NCBI GenBank assembly: GCA_002999035.1
Contig: CP027241.1
Location: 1,739,001-1,803,000, forward strand
DNA: 64,000 bases
DNA from: Lachnospiraceae bacterium oral taxon 500
Lineage (GTDB): Bacteria; Bacillota; Clostridia; Lachnospirales; Vallitaleaceae
Reading direction: 5' to 3'
The position numbers were made by a program, and so were the translations under genes. The notes beneath the pieces were generated by a model. That model did not search any database and was not told where the DNA came from. It was given only the letters and a program-made list of their open reading frames with translations. Shown piece by piece: positions 1-8,124 of the stretch; positions within the stretch are counted from its first letter, which is position 1; every line of letters begins with the position of its first letter.

Positions 1-1973
1 ATTACCCGTTCTCCCGTAAGGGGCTTTATGCTGCTGACAGCATCCGCCGCATAAATTGCATTGGAATTAAGCTGCCTTTGCCATGCTGAAGCCTTCGGCG
101 ACCAGCGAAAGCCGTTTGCCTTTAACTCATCTCTGATTTTGCCGTCCGGCTTATCGTCAAAGAAAAGCTGCAGGCGGTTATCCTTTACATTGATTTCGGC
201 TCTGCCTCCCGCAAACTCCCAGCCGGTATAAAGCTCTTCCTTATTTACGGAAAGGCTTTGAATACGGTCTTTAATTCTTCTGATTTCCGAATTGTTGTTG
301 GAAAGTGTCCATGACGGATAGGGCTTATCATGAACGCCTCTGATTTCCATTCTTGCCTTTAGCTTTTCGATTGCTTCGCTGTCAAGCTCCGGGCAGCCCT
401 CAAGGCTTTTATGCTTTCGGTAGTAGGCGTTGACCGCTTTCATGGTTTCCTGTGCCTTTGTCAGTTTTTCAAGCTTTGCATTCAGTTTTTTTACAGCGTC
501 CGGATCGTCTGCACTGATTCCGCCCATTCCGGTGCTTCTGATTTTTTCAAGAAGTCCTTGAATTTCTTTCCATTCTCCATAGTTTTTATCACGGGCGGCG
601 TTTTGCTTTTCCTTTTTCCGTGTGGGGAAATTGGAACCTCCCGCAATCAAGACAGAGGGAACGCGGGCATCGATGGCAAATCCGTTATTCATATTTGCTG
701 CAAGCTTTTTTGAGTAGGTATCAAGCAGGGCGTCGATTTTGTTATGAAAGGACGGATCAACTCTCTTTTTCTGATTTTCAGCAATTTCCGCCGCCTGATC
801 CACAAGGCTTTTATATTCAAGGGTTGCACTTCCCGGCGTGTAGCCCGCAAAGCTGTTCATTTCCTTTGCCCTCTTTGCCGAAGCCTCATTGATGGGATAA
901 TACCTTACTTGTGTGCCTGCATCCCTTTCCTGTGAAGCTTCTTCCTGTTTTTCTTCCTGCAGGGAAGGCTCTGCTTCCTTTTCCGTAAGCTCATTTTCTT
1001 TTGTCCTTTGAAGTTCCTTAAAATGCTCGTCTATGCTGTCGATAAGTTCCGATGCGGCAAGGCGGATGGTTTCAAGAGAGCCTTTGAGTTCTGACAGTTC
1101 CTTTCCGCTGCTCCAGCCTGCAACATATCCGAAAGAATAGTCGGAGGTATCAAGCCCGTAGTGCCGGCATACCGTATATGCGATACTTTCCGCCTCAACC
1201 TCGCGGGTACGCTGATCGAGGCGATTTTCCTGTTTTTCTTTCGGCGCGTTTAAGTCAATATCATAAAGCTTTGCATGGGCGATTTCGTGAATGGCGGTCT
1301 TTAATGTTTGCAGCTCGCTCATGTTATCGTCAATGGCAATTCTTTTTTCTGCAAGGTGATAGTAACCGTGGGCGCTTCCCTCGATATGCTCAAGGGCAAT
1401 CGGAACAGGGGATGCCTTTTTCAGTGCCGTAAAGAAGTCCTCATACTGCGACACATCGCCGGTCAGCTCATTTACTCCGATAGAGGGAATCTCTTTTCCT
1501 TCCGTCTGCGATACATCAAAGACAGATACCACCTTGTAGGCCGGGATGGTGATTTCCCTTTCTTCGGTAACTGCCTTTCCGTCCGCTCCCATAACAGGCA
1601 TATTGGTTTTCGGATCAAGCTTTTCCATTTCCTGCTTTACCTTAAAGGGTGCAGGAGCGATAATGCGGATTCCTTTTTCTCCTTTTTTGACCGTTCTTCC
1701 GTGGCTGTTTTTCCATGCACTAAAGCCTGCAATCAGAGAAGCGTCGGGCTTTTGCAGAGCAATCAGCATGGTATTATTAAAGCTGTAATGATGAAACTTT
1801 GATATGACGCGAAGATACTCCTTGTACCTTTCGCTTTCAAAAACTTCTAAAATCCCTTGCTCCAAACGATCCGTGATTTCCTTTAGCCTGTCCTTTTGAT
1901 TTTCAGAGGTCAGGACAATGGGTTGAACTTCTTTTGTTTCTTCCGTTATTTCCGTTTTTTCCATATATGGCAT
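1..1973 (-). CDS. ArdC-like/LtrC-like antirestriction protein of an ICE, partial
   Basis: The reading frame runs open from an ATG at 1973 to the window edge, about 657 codons, so the C-terminus is missing. The start has AAAGGAG 7 bases upstream. The N-terminal part (about residues 15 to 140, with FNNTMLIALQ and KKGEKGIRI) resembles the ArdC/DUF1738 ssDNA-binding domain. A zinc-protease-like HEIAHA motif sits near residue 229. The middle is charged and probably coiled. The last visible part (FFDDKPDG, NGFRWSPKASAWQR) resembles a domain common at the C-terminus of LtrC-like ICE proteins. Known ArdC relatives bind ssDNA and protect entering DNA from restriction. That role here is inferred from family and from its place downstream of topB in the transfer region. 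Confidence 0.75.
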   Translation of the reverse strand, partial: MPYMEKTEITEETKEVQPIVLTSENQKDRLKEITDRLEQGILEVFESERYKEYLRVISKFHHYSFNNTMLIALQKPDASLIAGFSAWKNSHGRTVKKGEKGIRIIAPAPFKVKQEMEKLDPKTNMPVMGADGKAVTEEREITIPAYKVVSVFDVSQTEGKEIPSIGVNELTGDVSQYEDFFTALKKASPVPIALEHIEGSAHGYYHLAEKRIAIDDNMSELQTLKTAIHEIAHAKLYDIDLNAPKEKQENRLDQRTREVEAESIAYTVCRHYGLDTSDYSFGYVAGWSSGKELSELKGSLETIRLAASELIDSIDEHFKELQRTKENELTEKEAEPSLQEEKQEEASQERDAGTQVRYYPINEASAKRAKEMNSFAGYTPGSATLEYKSLVDQAAEIAENQKKRVDPSFHNKIDALLDTYSKKLAANMNNGFAIDARVPSVLIAGGSNFPTRKKEKQNAARDKNYGEWKEIQGLLEKIRSTGMGGISADDPDAVKKLNAKLEKLTKAQETMKAVNAYYRKHKSLEGCPELDSEAIEKLKARMEIRGVHDKPYPSWTLSNNNSEIRRIKDRIQSLSVNKEELYTGWEFAGGRAEINVKDNRLQLFFDDKPDGKIRDELKANGFRWSPKASAWQRQLNSNAIYAADAVSSIKPLTGERV

Positions 1974-2022
1974 AGTTTTTCTCCTTTCGTTTTTTTAAGG
2001 GCCCGGGACTATCCCGGAAAGC

Positions 2023-2063
2023 AAAAATCTCCGCCGCCGCATCTGCGGAAAACGGAGATTTTT
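2023..2063 (-). terminator. Hairpin terminator after topB
   Basis: Arms AAAAATCTCCG and CGGAGATTTTT lie at 2023-2033 and 2053-2063, with a smaller CCGC/GCGG stem inside. The arms end in A and T runs, so the hairpin could work in both directions. It follows the topB stop codon (minus strand) and precedes the ribosome site of the ArdC-like gene, so it may reduce read-through between them. Confidence 0.7.
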
Positions 2064-2084
2064 TACGGAAAGGGTACCCCTTTC

Positions 2085-4175
2085 CTATGCTTGCTGTTCT
2101 TCTTTTTTCTTCCTCTCTATCTTAATACGATAGTTCACATACTTATCTCCGGTATCATAAAGAACGACATTTCCGTCATAGGTTTTTCCTGTCTTGTGAG
2201 AGTAGATGTTTTTAATCTTTGCCTTTTTATCTTTCAAAAGTGCAGAAGCTATCTTTTGAGTAAAGGTGATTTTCCTGCCCTCAAAGAAGCGGTCGTTTTT
2301 CCACATGGAGAAGAGGCAATCCCTGTTACTGCAATAGTAATTTTTCTTTCCCTCATAAACGGGACTTTTACAGCGCGGGCATAAGCCGATTACCGTTTTT
2401 TCCTGCTTGAAAAGTTCTGCTTTTACTTTTTCGGCGTCTGCTTTTTCTACAAGCTCTTTTGTCAAGGCTTCTATCTTTTCCATAAAGCTGTCCGCCTCCG
2501 TTTCTCCCTTTGCAATCCTTGAAAGCTCATTTTCCCATTCGGCTGTAAGAAGCGGAGAGGTCAGGGCTTCGGGAAGTACGGAGATAAGATTCATTCCGTC
2601 TTTGGTCGGGATAAGCTGTTTTCCTTTTCTTGTAACAAAGCCTGCCTTAATGATTTTTTCAATTACGCCTGCACGGGTTGCAGGAGTACCTAAGCCTTTG
2701 CGCTCTGCATCCTCTGTTGTTTCCTTGTTTCCTGCACGCTCCATAGAAGATAGAAGCGTGCTTTCCGTGTATGCCTTCGGCGGAAGCGTATCATGCTCCG
2801 TAACTTTTATCGGGAAGCTGTCAAAGCGTTCTCCCTCACAAAATGCCGGAAGCTCTTTTTCGTTTTCTTTTTCCTGCTTTTCTTTTACGCTCATAAGAAA
2901 GAATCTTTCTATTTCTTTCCAGCCGGAAGAAAGCACCGTTTTTCCCTTTGCTGTAAAGGTATGATCCTCGCAGCTAAATGTAGCCGTAACCGTTTCATAG
3001 ACATGAGAGGATGCGGAAGCCATAAGAAGCCTTGCACCTGCAAGAAAGAGAATGTTTCTCTCACTTTCGGGAAGCAGGGAAAAATCCGTTTTTTCAAGCT
3101 CCATTGTAGGAATCACGGCATGGTGATCCGATACCTTTTTGCTGTTAAGAAGCCTTGTAATCTCCGGTGTAAATTCTATGCTTTGCATAAAGGAAAGCTT
3201 TGAAAGAAGCATGAGAATAACCTTATCCGCCGTTTCTTTCATATCGTCCGTCAGGTAATTGCTGTCCGTTCTCGGATAGGTTAAAAGCTTCTTTTCATAA
3301 AGGCTCTGCGCAAGGTCAAGGGTCTGCTTTGCGGTGTACCCGAAAATGCGGTTTGCTTCCTTTTGAAGTGCGGTAAGATCAAAGAGCTTCGGCGGCAGCG
3401 CTTCTTTTTTTTCAGAGGTAATAGAAGTGCAGACTGCCGTTTTTCCTTTGCAGGATGTTGCTATTTTTTCTGCCGCTTCCTTACTTGAAAATCTATCGCT
3501 TACAGCTTCCGTACCGTCTAAAACAAGGTGCACATGGTAATACTTTTCTTTCTTGAAATTGGTAATCGCATCGCTTCGATCCGCAAGTATTTTTAAGGTC
3601 GGGCTCTGCACCCGTCCTACATTCAAGGTATGGTTATATAAAAGGGAAAAGAGGCGGGTTGCATTGATTCCGACAATCCAGTCCGCTTTTGCTCTGCACA
3701 GGGCGGACTGATAAAGGCTGTCATAGTCCGCTCCGTCTTTCAGGTTTTCAAAGCCTTTTCGGATTGCGCTTTCTTCCATTGAGGAAATCCACAGCCTTTT
3801 TACAGGCTTCTTGCAACCTGTTTTTTCCATAACAAAACGGAAAATGAGTTCTCCCTCGCGTCCGGCATCGCAACTGTTTATAACCTCGGTAACATCCTTT
3901 CTAAAAAGAAGTGCCTTTAGAATAGAAAATTGCTTTTCCTTATCCTTTGATACGGTAAGCTGCCATGTTTCAGGCAGGATGGGTAAGGCTTCAAGGCTCC
4001 ACTTTTCATAGCACTTTCCATAACAGGACGGCGCGGAAAGCTCTGCAAGGTGTCCGATGCACCAAGACACAAGAAAGTCCTCGCTTTCCATATATCCGTC
4101 TTTTTTCGTTTCGATTCCAAGTGCGGACGCAATCGCTATTCCGACACTCGGTTTTTCACATATAATAAGTTTCAT
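2085..4175 (-). CDS. topB: DNA topoisomerase III, ICE type
   Basis: This 696-residue type IA topoisomerase should cut and rejoin single DNA strands, probably while the ICE is transferred or replicated. It opens with the Toprim fold (IICEKPSVG at the N-terminus, DAGREGELIFR near residue 102). The catalytic tyrosine lies in LLTYPRTDSNYL near residue 296, and the family motif LGTPATRAGVIEKI follows. A C-terminal zinc-ribbon-like segment shows CPRC and YYCSNRDC. The length fits full-size ICE TopB. The ATG at 4175 has AAAGGAT 6 bases upstream. The gene closes the transfer operon and is followed by a hairpin terminator. Confidence 0.95.
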   Translation of the reverse strand: MKLIICEKPSVGIAIASALGIETKKDGYMESEDFLVSWCIGHLAELSAPSCYGKCYEKWSLEALPILPETWQLTVSKDKEKQFSILKALLFRKDVTEVINSCDAGREGELIFRFVMEKTGCKKPVKRLWISSMEESAIRKGFENLKDGADYDSLYQSALCRAKADWIVGINATRLFSLLYNHTLNVGRVQSPTLKILADRSDAITNFKKEKYYHVHLVLDGTEAVSDRFSSKEAAEKIATSCKGKTAVCTSITSEKKEALPPKLFDLTALQKEANRIFGYTAKQTLDLAQSLYEKKLLTYPRTDSNYLTDDMKETADKVILMLLSKLSFMQSIEFTPEITRLLNSKKVSDHHAVIPTMELEKTDFSLLPESERNILFLAGARLLMASASSHVYETVTATFSCEDHTFTAKGKTVLSSGWKEIERFFLMSVKEKQEKENEKELPAFCEGERFDSFPIKVTEHDTLPPKAYTESTLLSSMERAGNKETTEDAERKGLGTPATRAGVIEKIIKAGFVTRKGKQLIPTKDGMNLISVLPEALTSPLLTAEWENELSRIAKGETEADSFMEKIEALTKELVEKADAEKVKAELFKQEKTVIGLCPRCKSPVYEGKKNYYCSNRDCLFSMWKNDRFFEGRKITFTQKIASALLKDKKAKIKNIYSHKTGKTYDGNVVLYDTGDKYVNYRIKIERKKKEEQQA

Positions 4176-4187
4176 ATCTAATCCTTT

Positions 4188-4371
4188 CTAAAGCTCCGGT
4201 TCGCTTTTTTCTTTTATTTTCCTGATACAGTAACCTATGCATGGGGACTTTCCCCTGTAAGGGCAGTTCGCATTTTAAGGAAAAGGAAACGGGCGGCTCT
4301 TTTTCAGGCCGCCCGCATTTCGGTTTTTCCGTCATCAGTCGTTCATAGATACTGTCTGTAAACCATGTCAT
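4188..4371 (-). pseudogene. Frameshifted small Cys-rich ICE protein
   Basis: The ATG at 4371 overlaps the stop of the DUF4366 gene (ATGA), as expected inside this operon. The first frame reads MTWFTDSIYERLMTEKPKCG and continues to 4156, into topB, as 71 residues. The end of that frame looks unnatural. From about 4270 the adjacent frame reads KCANCPYRGKSPCIGYC if two bases are added, giving a C-x2-C-P-Y and P-C-x3-C pattern I recall from small Tn1549-type proteins. That frame stops at 4188, just before the topB ribosome site. The simplest lesion is loss of one GC pair from a TGCGCG run near 4269-4272. The function of the family is unknown. Confidence 0.55.
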
Positions 4372-5036
4372 AGTGTTTCATCCGGCTCTGCTTCTTCTAA
4401 AGTTTCCTCGCCGTCCTCGTTATCATCCTCTATAAAATCGTCCTCATAGTCCTCAAAGTCGAACTCGTCAAGGTCGGTCGTTCCCTTTATATCCTGCTTC
4501 GGTTTTAGGAACTTAAAATAATAGAAGGCTCCGCCTGTAAGTCCAAGAATGAGAATAAGGGATAAAGCGATCATGCCGGCAGGATTCTTTTTCTCCGATT
4601 TTTCTTCTTCCTTTGGTTTTTCCGTCTCCGGCTCTTTCTTTTCCTCCTCTTTTGGAAGCTCCGGCTTTGCGGTCAGGCTGCTTTTTTCGTCAATGATAGA
4701 GAGCAGATCCTTTTCATCCACCTGATTTAAGAAATGAACCGTGTTTTCTCCCTGCGCCGCATGGTCGATTACAATATAGAAGTAATTTCCTCCCTTGCTT
4801 TTTACAATGATAAATTCCTTATCCTTTGCGGCATATCCCTTGACATTATCCACAAGACTCATGTTGCCGTCAGGAGTAAGGGGCGTTTTTTCTTCTTTCT
4901 TTTCCTCTGTTTTTACATTGCTGTCATTGGTAGCTTCACCGCCGCCGTTTGCATAAGCGGGAATAGAAAAGCCGCCCATAAGGATCAGGGCGGCAAAGAG
5001 AGCTGTCGTTATTCTCATCAAAATTTTATTCTTCAT
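4368..5036 (-). CDS. DUF4366 (CD1107-family) ICE membrane protein
   Basis: The 222-residue protein has a signal peptide (residues 1 to 29, ending near IPAYAN), a folded segment of about 70 residues (NYFYIVIDHAA, TVHFLNQVDEKDL), a Glu/Lys-rich linker and one membrane helix (AGMIALSLILILGLTGGAFY). A very acidic tail follows the helix. This layout is that of the DUF4366 family found in Tn1549-like transfer modules. It is probably a single-pass surface part of the conjugation apparatus, though its exact task is unknown. Its start overlaps the end of the DUF4315 gene and its stop overlaps the Cys-rich ORF. Confidence 0.85.
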   Translation of the reverse strand: MKNKILMRITTALFAALILMGGFSIPAYANGGGEATNDSNVKTEEKKEEKTPLTPDGNMSLVDNVKGYAAKDKEFIIVKSKGGNYFYIVIDHAAQGENTVHFLNQVDEKDLLSIIDEKSSLTAKPELPKEEEKKEPETEKPKEEEKSEKKNPAGMIALSLILILGLTGGAFYYFKFLKPKQDIKGTTDLDEFDFEDYEDDFIEDDNEDGEETLEEAEPDETL

Positions 5037-5280
5037 TTTCTATATCCTCCATATACTCATTTTCATCTGCAGACATATCAGCAGGAATCACGCCTTTGGC
5101 TAAAAATTCTTCAAGCTCTGCAGGGGTCATGTGAAGCGACCTTACCATTTGCACGATTTCAAGGTTTTCCGCCTCTGTTTTCTGCATCTCAAGTCCTTTC
5201 AGCTTGTTCTGATATTCCGTGATTTTCTCACGGGTCTTTTTGATCTCGTTTTCGATTTTCAAGATTTTTCTGTTTGCCAT
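5026..5280 (-). CDS. DUF4315 small coiled-coil ICE protein
   Basis: This 84-residue protein has a basic, helical N-terminal half (KILKIENEIKKTREKITEYQ), predicted to form a coiled coil, then a conserved-looking IVQMVRSLHMTPAELEEFL segment and an acidic tail. It fits the DUF4315 family, which sits between the CHAP hydrolase and DUF4366 in Tn1549-like ICEs. Its end overlaps the start of DUF4366, so the two are probably translated together. Its molecular role is not known. Confidence 0.85.
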   Translation of the reverse strand: MANRKILKIENEIKKTREKITEYQNKLKGLEMQKTEAENLEIVQMVRSLHMTPAELEEFLAKGVIPADMSADENEYMEDIENEE

Positions 5281-5305
5281 AAATGTTTTCTCCTTTCATT
5301 TTTTG

Positions 5306-7210
5306 TTAATCCCAGTTCATCAGGCCATAGCCTTTAATATAGCCGGAATTTAGGTCATAGCTTTTAATCTTGCAGGCATCGCCTGAATTTCCTTCAACGG
5401 TATAAACACGGCTTCCGTCCGTTCCAATGACAATTCCCACATGATCCGCACCGCCGTCACCGTCCCAGTCAAAGAAAATGGCGTCGCCCGGTGCAATGTT
5501 TTTGTAGCCTCGGTTTCCCCATTGACCATGAGAGGTAAACCACGGAACGCCCTGCGACTGACAGCCTGCAAAACGCGGCTCGCTTTTTCCAGCCTTGTGA
5601 TAGCACCACGATACAAAGCAGGCGCACCATTCCACACGTCCGTTAAAGCCGTACCAGCTCCAATAAGGATAACCGCCTACATTTCCGACCTGCTTTTTTG
5701 CAAGATTTACAAGCTCCGGATTTCCGGGGCGGGTGCCGTTTACAAAATGAACGCCGCTTAAATCCTCCGAAGCACTGCCGTCAGGGGAACCTCCGCCAAA
5801 GACAAGGGGTTTGTTTCCGCTGGTTTCAAGGTAGACACGGTACATTTTAAGCTGCTCTTCATTCAGTATTTCCTTTGCAATATCGGAAAGCGGCATCGTT
5901 TTCAGCTTTACATGAAGAATGTAATAGTTGTATGGGACTTCTTCCTCTGTGGTTTCTCCGGTGTCCGGATCGGTATGGGTTTCCGTTTTGTAGCGCACCT
6001 CAATTTCTTCCTTAAGAGTAAAAGAATACTGCTCTGTGAAAATTTTCTGTAAGTCAGCCTGCACTTTGGAAAGGGTATAGCTTTGGTGTTTTGCCGTAAG
6101 AATAGAAGCAAGCTCATGGGGATTATGTCCGATACTGTCAAGCTCATATTTGTACTCGTCATAGCCGGGATGATTCTTTTCCACCTTGTCGATTTTTCCC
6201 TGCAGCTCATTTTCCATAGCAGCATAGGCATTTTCTACCGCCACAAGATCGCTGTCCTCGGATGTATAGCTTGTACCTAAAATCCCGTTTAAGCCTCCCG
6301 ATAAAAGAGAGGAGCAGGACGATAAGCCGGTAAAGATCAGAATGAAGATTAAAAGCAGGGAAATGATAAGGGCAAGCCCTCGTCTGTGGCGTATGATAAA
6401 AGAGCCTGCCTGTTTTATCTTTTCTGCGGATGTTTTTGCCGCCTTTGCCGCACTCTTACCTTTTTTACGAAGCTCCGCCGCATACTTTCTTTTTAGCTTC
6501 CTTTTCTGCCACATACGGCTAAAGGGATTTGCAGATGAAAGATTCGGATTTTCATACATGGTTTTTTTGTAAAAGTATTTTGCATTTGCTTTCTCTGCGG
6601 CTTTCTCCGCTTTCCTTGCCTTGCGGTAGGGCTTTAGCCTCTGATTTCTGTAATTTTCTCTTGCCTTTCTTACGCTGAATCTTCCAAGTATTTCTGCGGC
6701 TTTTTCGGTTTTGTGGGCTGCTTCAACGCCTGCATTGTCATGCTCCGTTTCATGGATTTTCTTATGCACAAAAGCGCCTGCTTTATTAAGGGTAGGAGAA
6801 AGAGGATTTGCAGACTTACCGGAGACTATGGGCTTTTCCTTTTCTTCAAAGTGAAGCCTCGTTTTTCCTTTGCCTGTTTTTTCATCAAACTCCCGCTCAA
6901 AGGAAAGACTCTTTTTCTTTGGTATTTTATCCCTTGCCTTATCCAGACGGTCCGCCGCCTGATCGGATTTTTTGATATACCTTTGAAGCTCCGGGATATT
7001 TCTTTCTTCCTCGGTAAAGGTAAGCCTTGAGGATTTTCTTTTCGGCATTTCCTTATCCGATATAGGATTTTGGGGAATATCATTTTCGGGATTTTCCTGA
7101 ATCCTTTTTGATATATTTTCCGTTTCTCCGGTTGTCATATTTTCTCTTAAAAGTCCGTCCCGGCTCATTTTCTGCCTGAACTTATCACGGGGCTTTAGCG
7201 GTTCTTTCAA
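5306..7210 (-). CDS. CD1108-like ICE cell-wall hydrolase with CHAP domain
   Basis: The 634-residue protein has a long basic cytoplasmic N-terminus (about residues 1 to 275), one membrane helix (GLALIISLLLIFILIFTGLS) and an extracellular part. The C-terminal CHAP/NlpC-P60-like domain (about 510 to 634) has the catalytic-type Cys in EWCACFVSWCYHKAG and the His in GGADHVGIVIG. Such proteins open the peptidoglycan for the mating channel. The start is a TTG at 7210 that overlaps the methylase stop (TTGA), with an AGGTGA ribosome site upstream. Position and architecture match the CD1108 family of Clostridioides difficile conjugative transposons. Confidence 0.88.
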   Translation of the reverse strand: MKEPLKPRDKFRQKMSRDGLLRENMTTGETENISKRIQENPENDIPQNPISDKEMPKRKSSRLTFTEEERNIPELQRYIKKSDQAADRLDKARDKIPKKKSLSFEREFDEKTGKGKTRLHFEEKEKPIVSGKSANPLSPTLNKAGAFVHKKIHETEHDNAGVEAAHKTEKAAEILGRFSVRKARENYRNQRLKPYRKARKAEKAAEKANAKYFYKKTMYENPNLSSANPFSRMWQKRKLKRKYAAELRKKGKSAAKAAKTSAEKIKQAGSFIIRHRRGLALIISLLLIFILIFTGLSSCSSLLSGGLNGILGTSYTSEDSDLVAVENAYAAMENELQGKIDKVEKNHPGYDEYKYELDSIGHNPHELASILTAKHQSYTLSKVQADLQKIFTEQYSFTLKEEIEVRYKTETHTDPDTGETTEEEVPYNYYILHVKLKTMPLSDIAKEILNEEQLKMYRVYLETSGNKPLVFGGGSPDGSASEDLSGVHFVNGTRPGNPELVNLAKKQVGNVGGYPYWSWYGFNGRVEWCACFVSWCYHKAGKSEPRFAGCQSQGVPWFTSHGQWGNRGYKNIAPGDAIFFDWDGDGGADHVGIVIGTDGSRVYTVEGNSGDACKIKSYDLNSGYIKGYGLMNWD

Positions 7211-8124
7211 AGTGCATCACCTTCCTTTCCTGAAAAGACGCAAGCGCTTTTGCAGCGTCCAAGCTCAATATCCGCAATGTATTTAAGTATCGGGTAAACC
7301 TGCGCGGGAACGACGGCATTGCCCAGTGCCTTTAAGCGTTTTACCCTGTCTTTTTTATCCTCTGTAAGCCTCGGAATATCCGTAGGCTCCGTTATCCAGA
7401 GGAAATTTCCGTCCATGCTCGCGGGAATCCCATCAGCCACTCTGCCCACTCCGGATTGAAGCGAAGATTGGGATCGGCATCCTTTTCCAGATAATAGATT
7501 GCCTCCGAAAGATTCGCCGACCAGTGCCCCGTTTTCTTCTTTCTGCGAAAGGAGCCCGCAGGAGATAGGACTACCTGCGGCACCTTTGGGCGCGTTCCCG
7601 TGTCGGAAGCAAGGGGCGTAGGAAACATCTGCCCCCACGATAAAAGTTCGCTTGCGTTCATGCCACGCGCCGACGCTGCAAGCAGGAAGTACGAATGTCC
7701 AAACGGCATATCCCGCTTTCTCCAAGTCAAGGATCGTTTTGTTGAGCCCCATATTGATGAAGTTAGCAACATTTTCGCCAAGCACGAAACGGGGCTTAAG
7801 TTCTCTAATAACTCTGCACATCTGCGGCCAGAGATAACGGGGGTCTGTAAAGCCCTTCTTTGCTCCGATGGCGGAAAAGGGCTGACACGGGAAGCCTCCG
7901 GATATGAGGGTAATGCTGTCTTGTCCTGTTTTTTCAATAAATGCCTCCTTTGTAACTGTGGTAATATCCTGAAAACGCGGAACATCCGGCCAATGCTTTT
8001 TTAATACGGCAGTCGGAAAGTCCGCCCATTCGCATTTACAAACAGTAGAAAAGCCTGCGGCCTCCGCCGCAAAGTCGATTCCTCCGATTCCGGTAAACAG
8101 GCTGAAATGCGTCAGTTTCTTCAT
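7207..8124 (-). CDS. DNA (cytosine-5) methyltransferase, possibly with compensated frameshifts
   Basis: The 305-residue frame carries the C5-methylase motifs FTGIGGIDFAAEAAGF (SAM binding), GGFPCQPFSAIG (catalytic Cys), GENVANF, ERKRTFIVG and the terminal KALGNAVVP. It should methylate cytosine, perhaps shielding the ICE from host restriction. It overlaps virB4 (ATGA) and the CHAP gene (TTGA). The stretch encoded by about 7392-7620 is odd. There the adjacent frame reads FPTPLASDT and NPEWAEWLMGFPRAWTE, which I recognise from C-terminal regions of phage-type methylases. The frame listed here may therefore be out of register for about 70 codons. Activity is uncertain. Confidence 0.82.
   Translation of the reverse strand: MKKLTHFSLFTGIGGIDFAAEAAGFSTVCKCEWADFPTAVLKKHWPDVPRFQDITTVTKEAFIEKTGQDSITLISGGFPCQPFSAIGAKKGFTDPRYLWPQMCRVIRELKPRFVLGENVANFINMGLNKTILDLEKAGYAVWTFVLPACSVGAWHERKRTFIVGADVSYAPCFRHGNAPKGAAGSPISCGLLSQKEENGALVGESFGGNLLSGKGCRSQSSLQSGVGRVADGIPASMDGNFLWITEPTDIPRLTEDKKDRVKRLKALGNAVVPAQVYPILKYIADIELGRCKSACVFSGKEGDAL

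Noticed and set aside
2407-2964. Long plus-strand frame of 185 codons
   Set aside because: It is antisense to topB, whose motifs are clear, and encodes Ser/Phe-rich sequence typical of a shadow frame.
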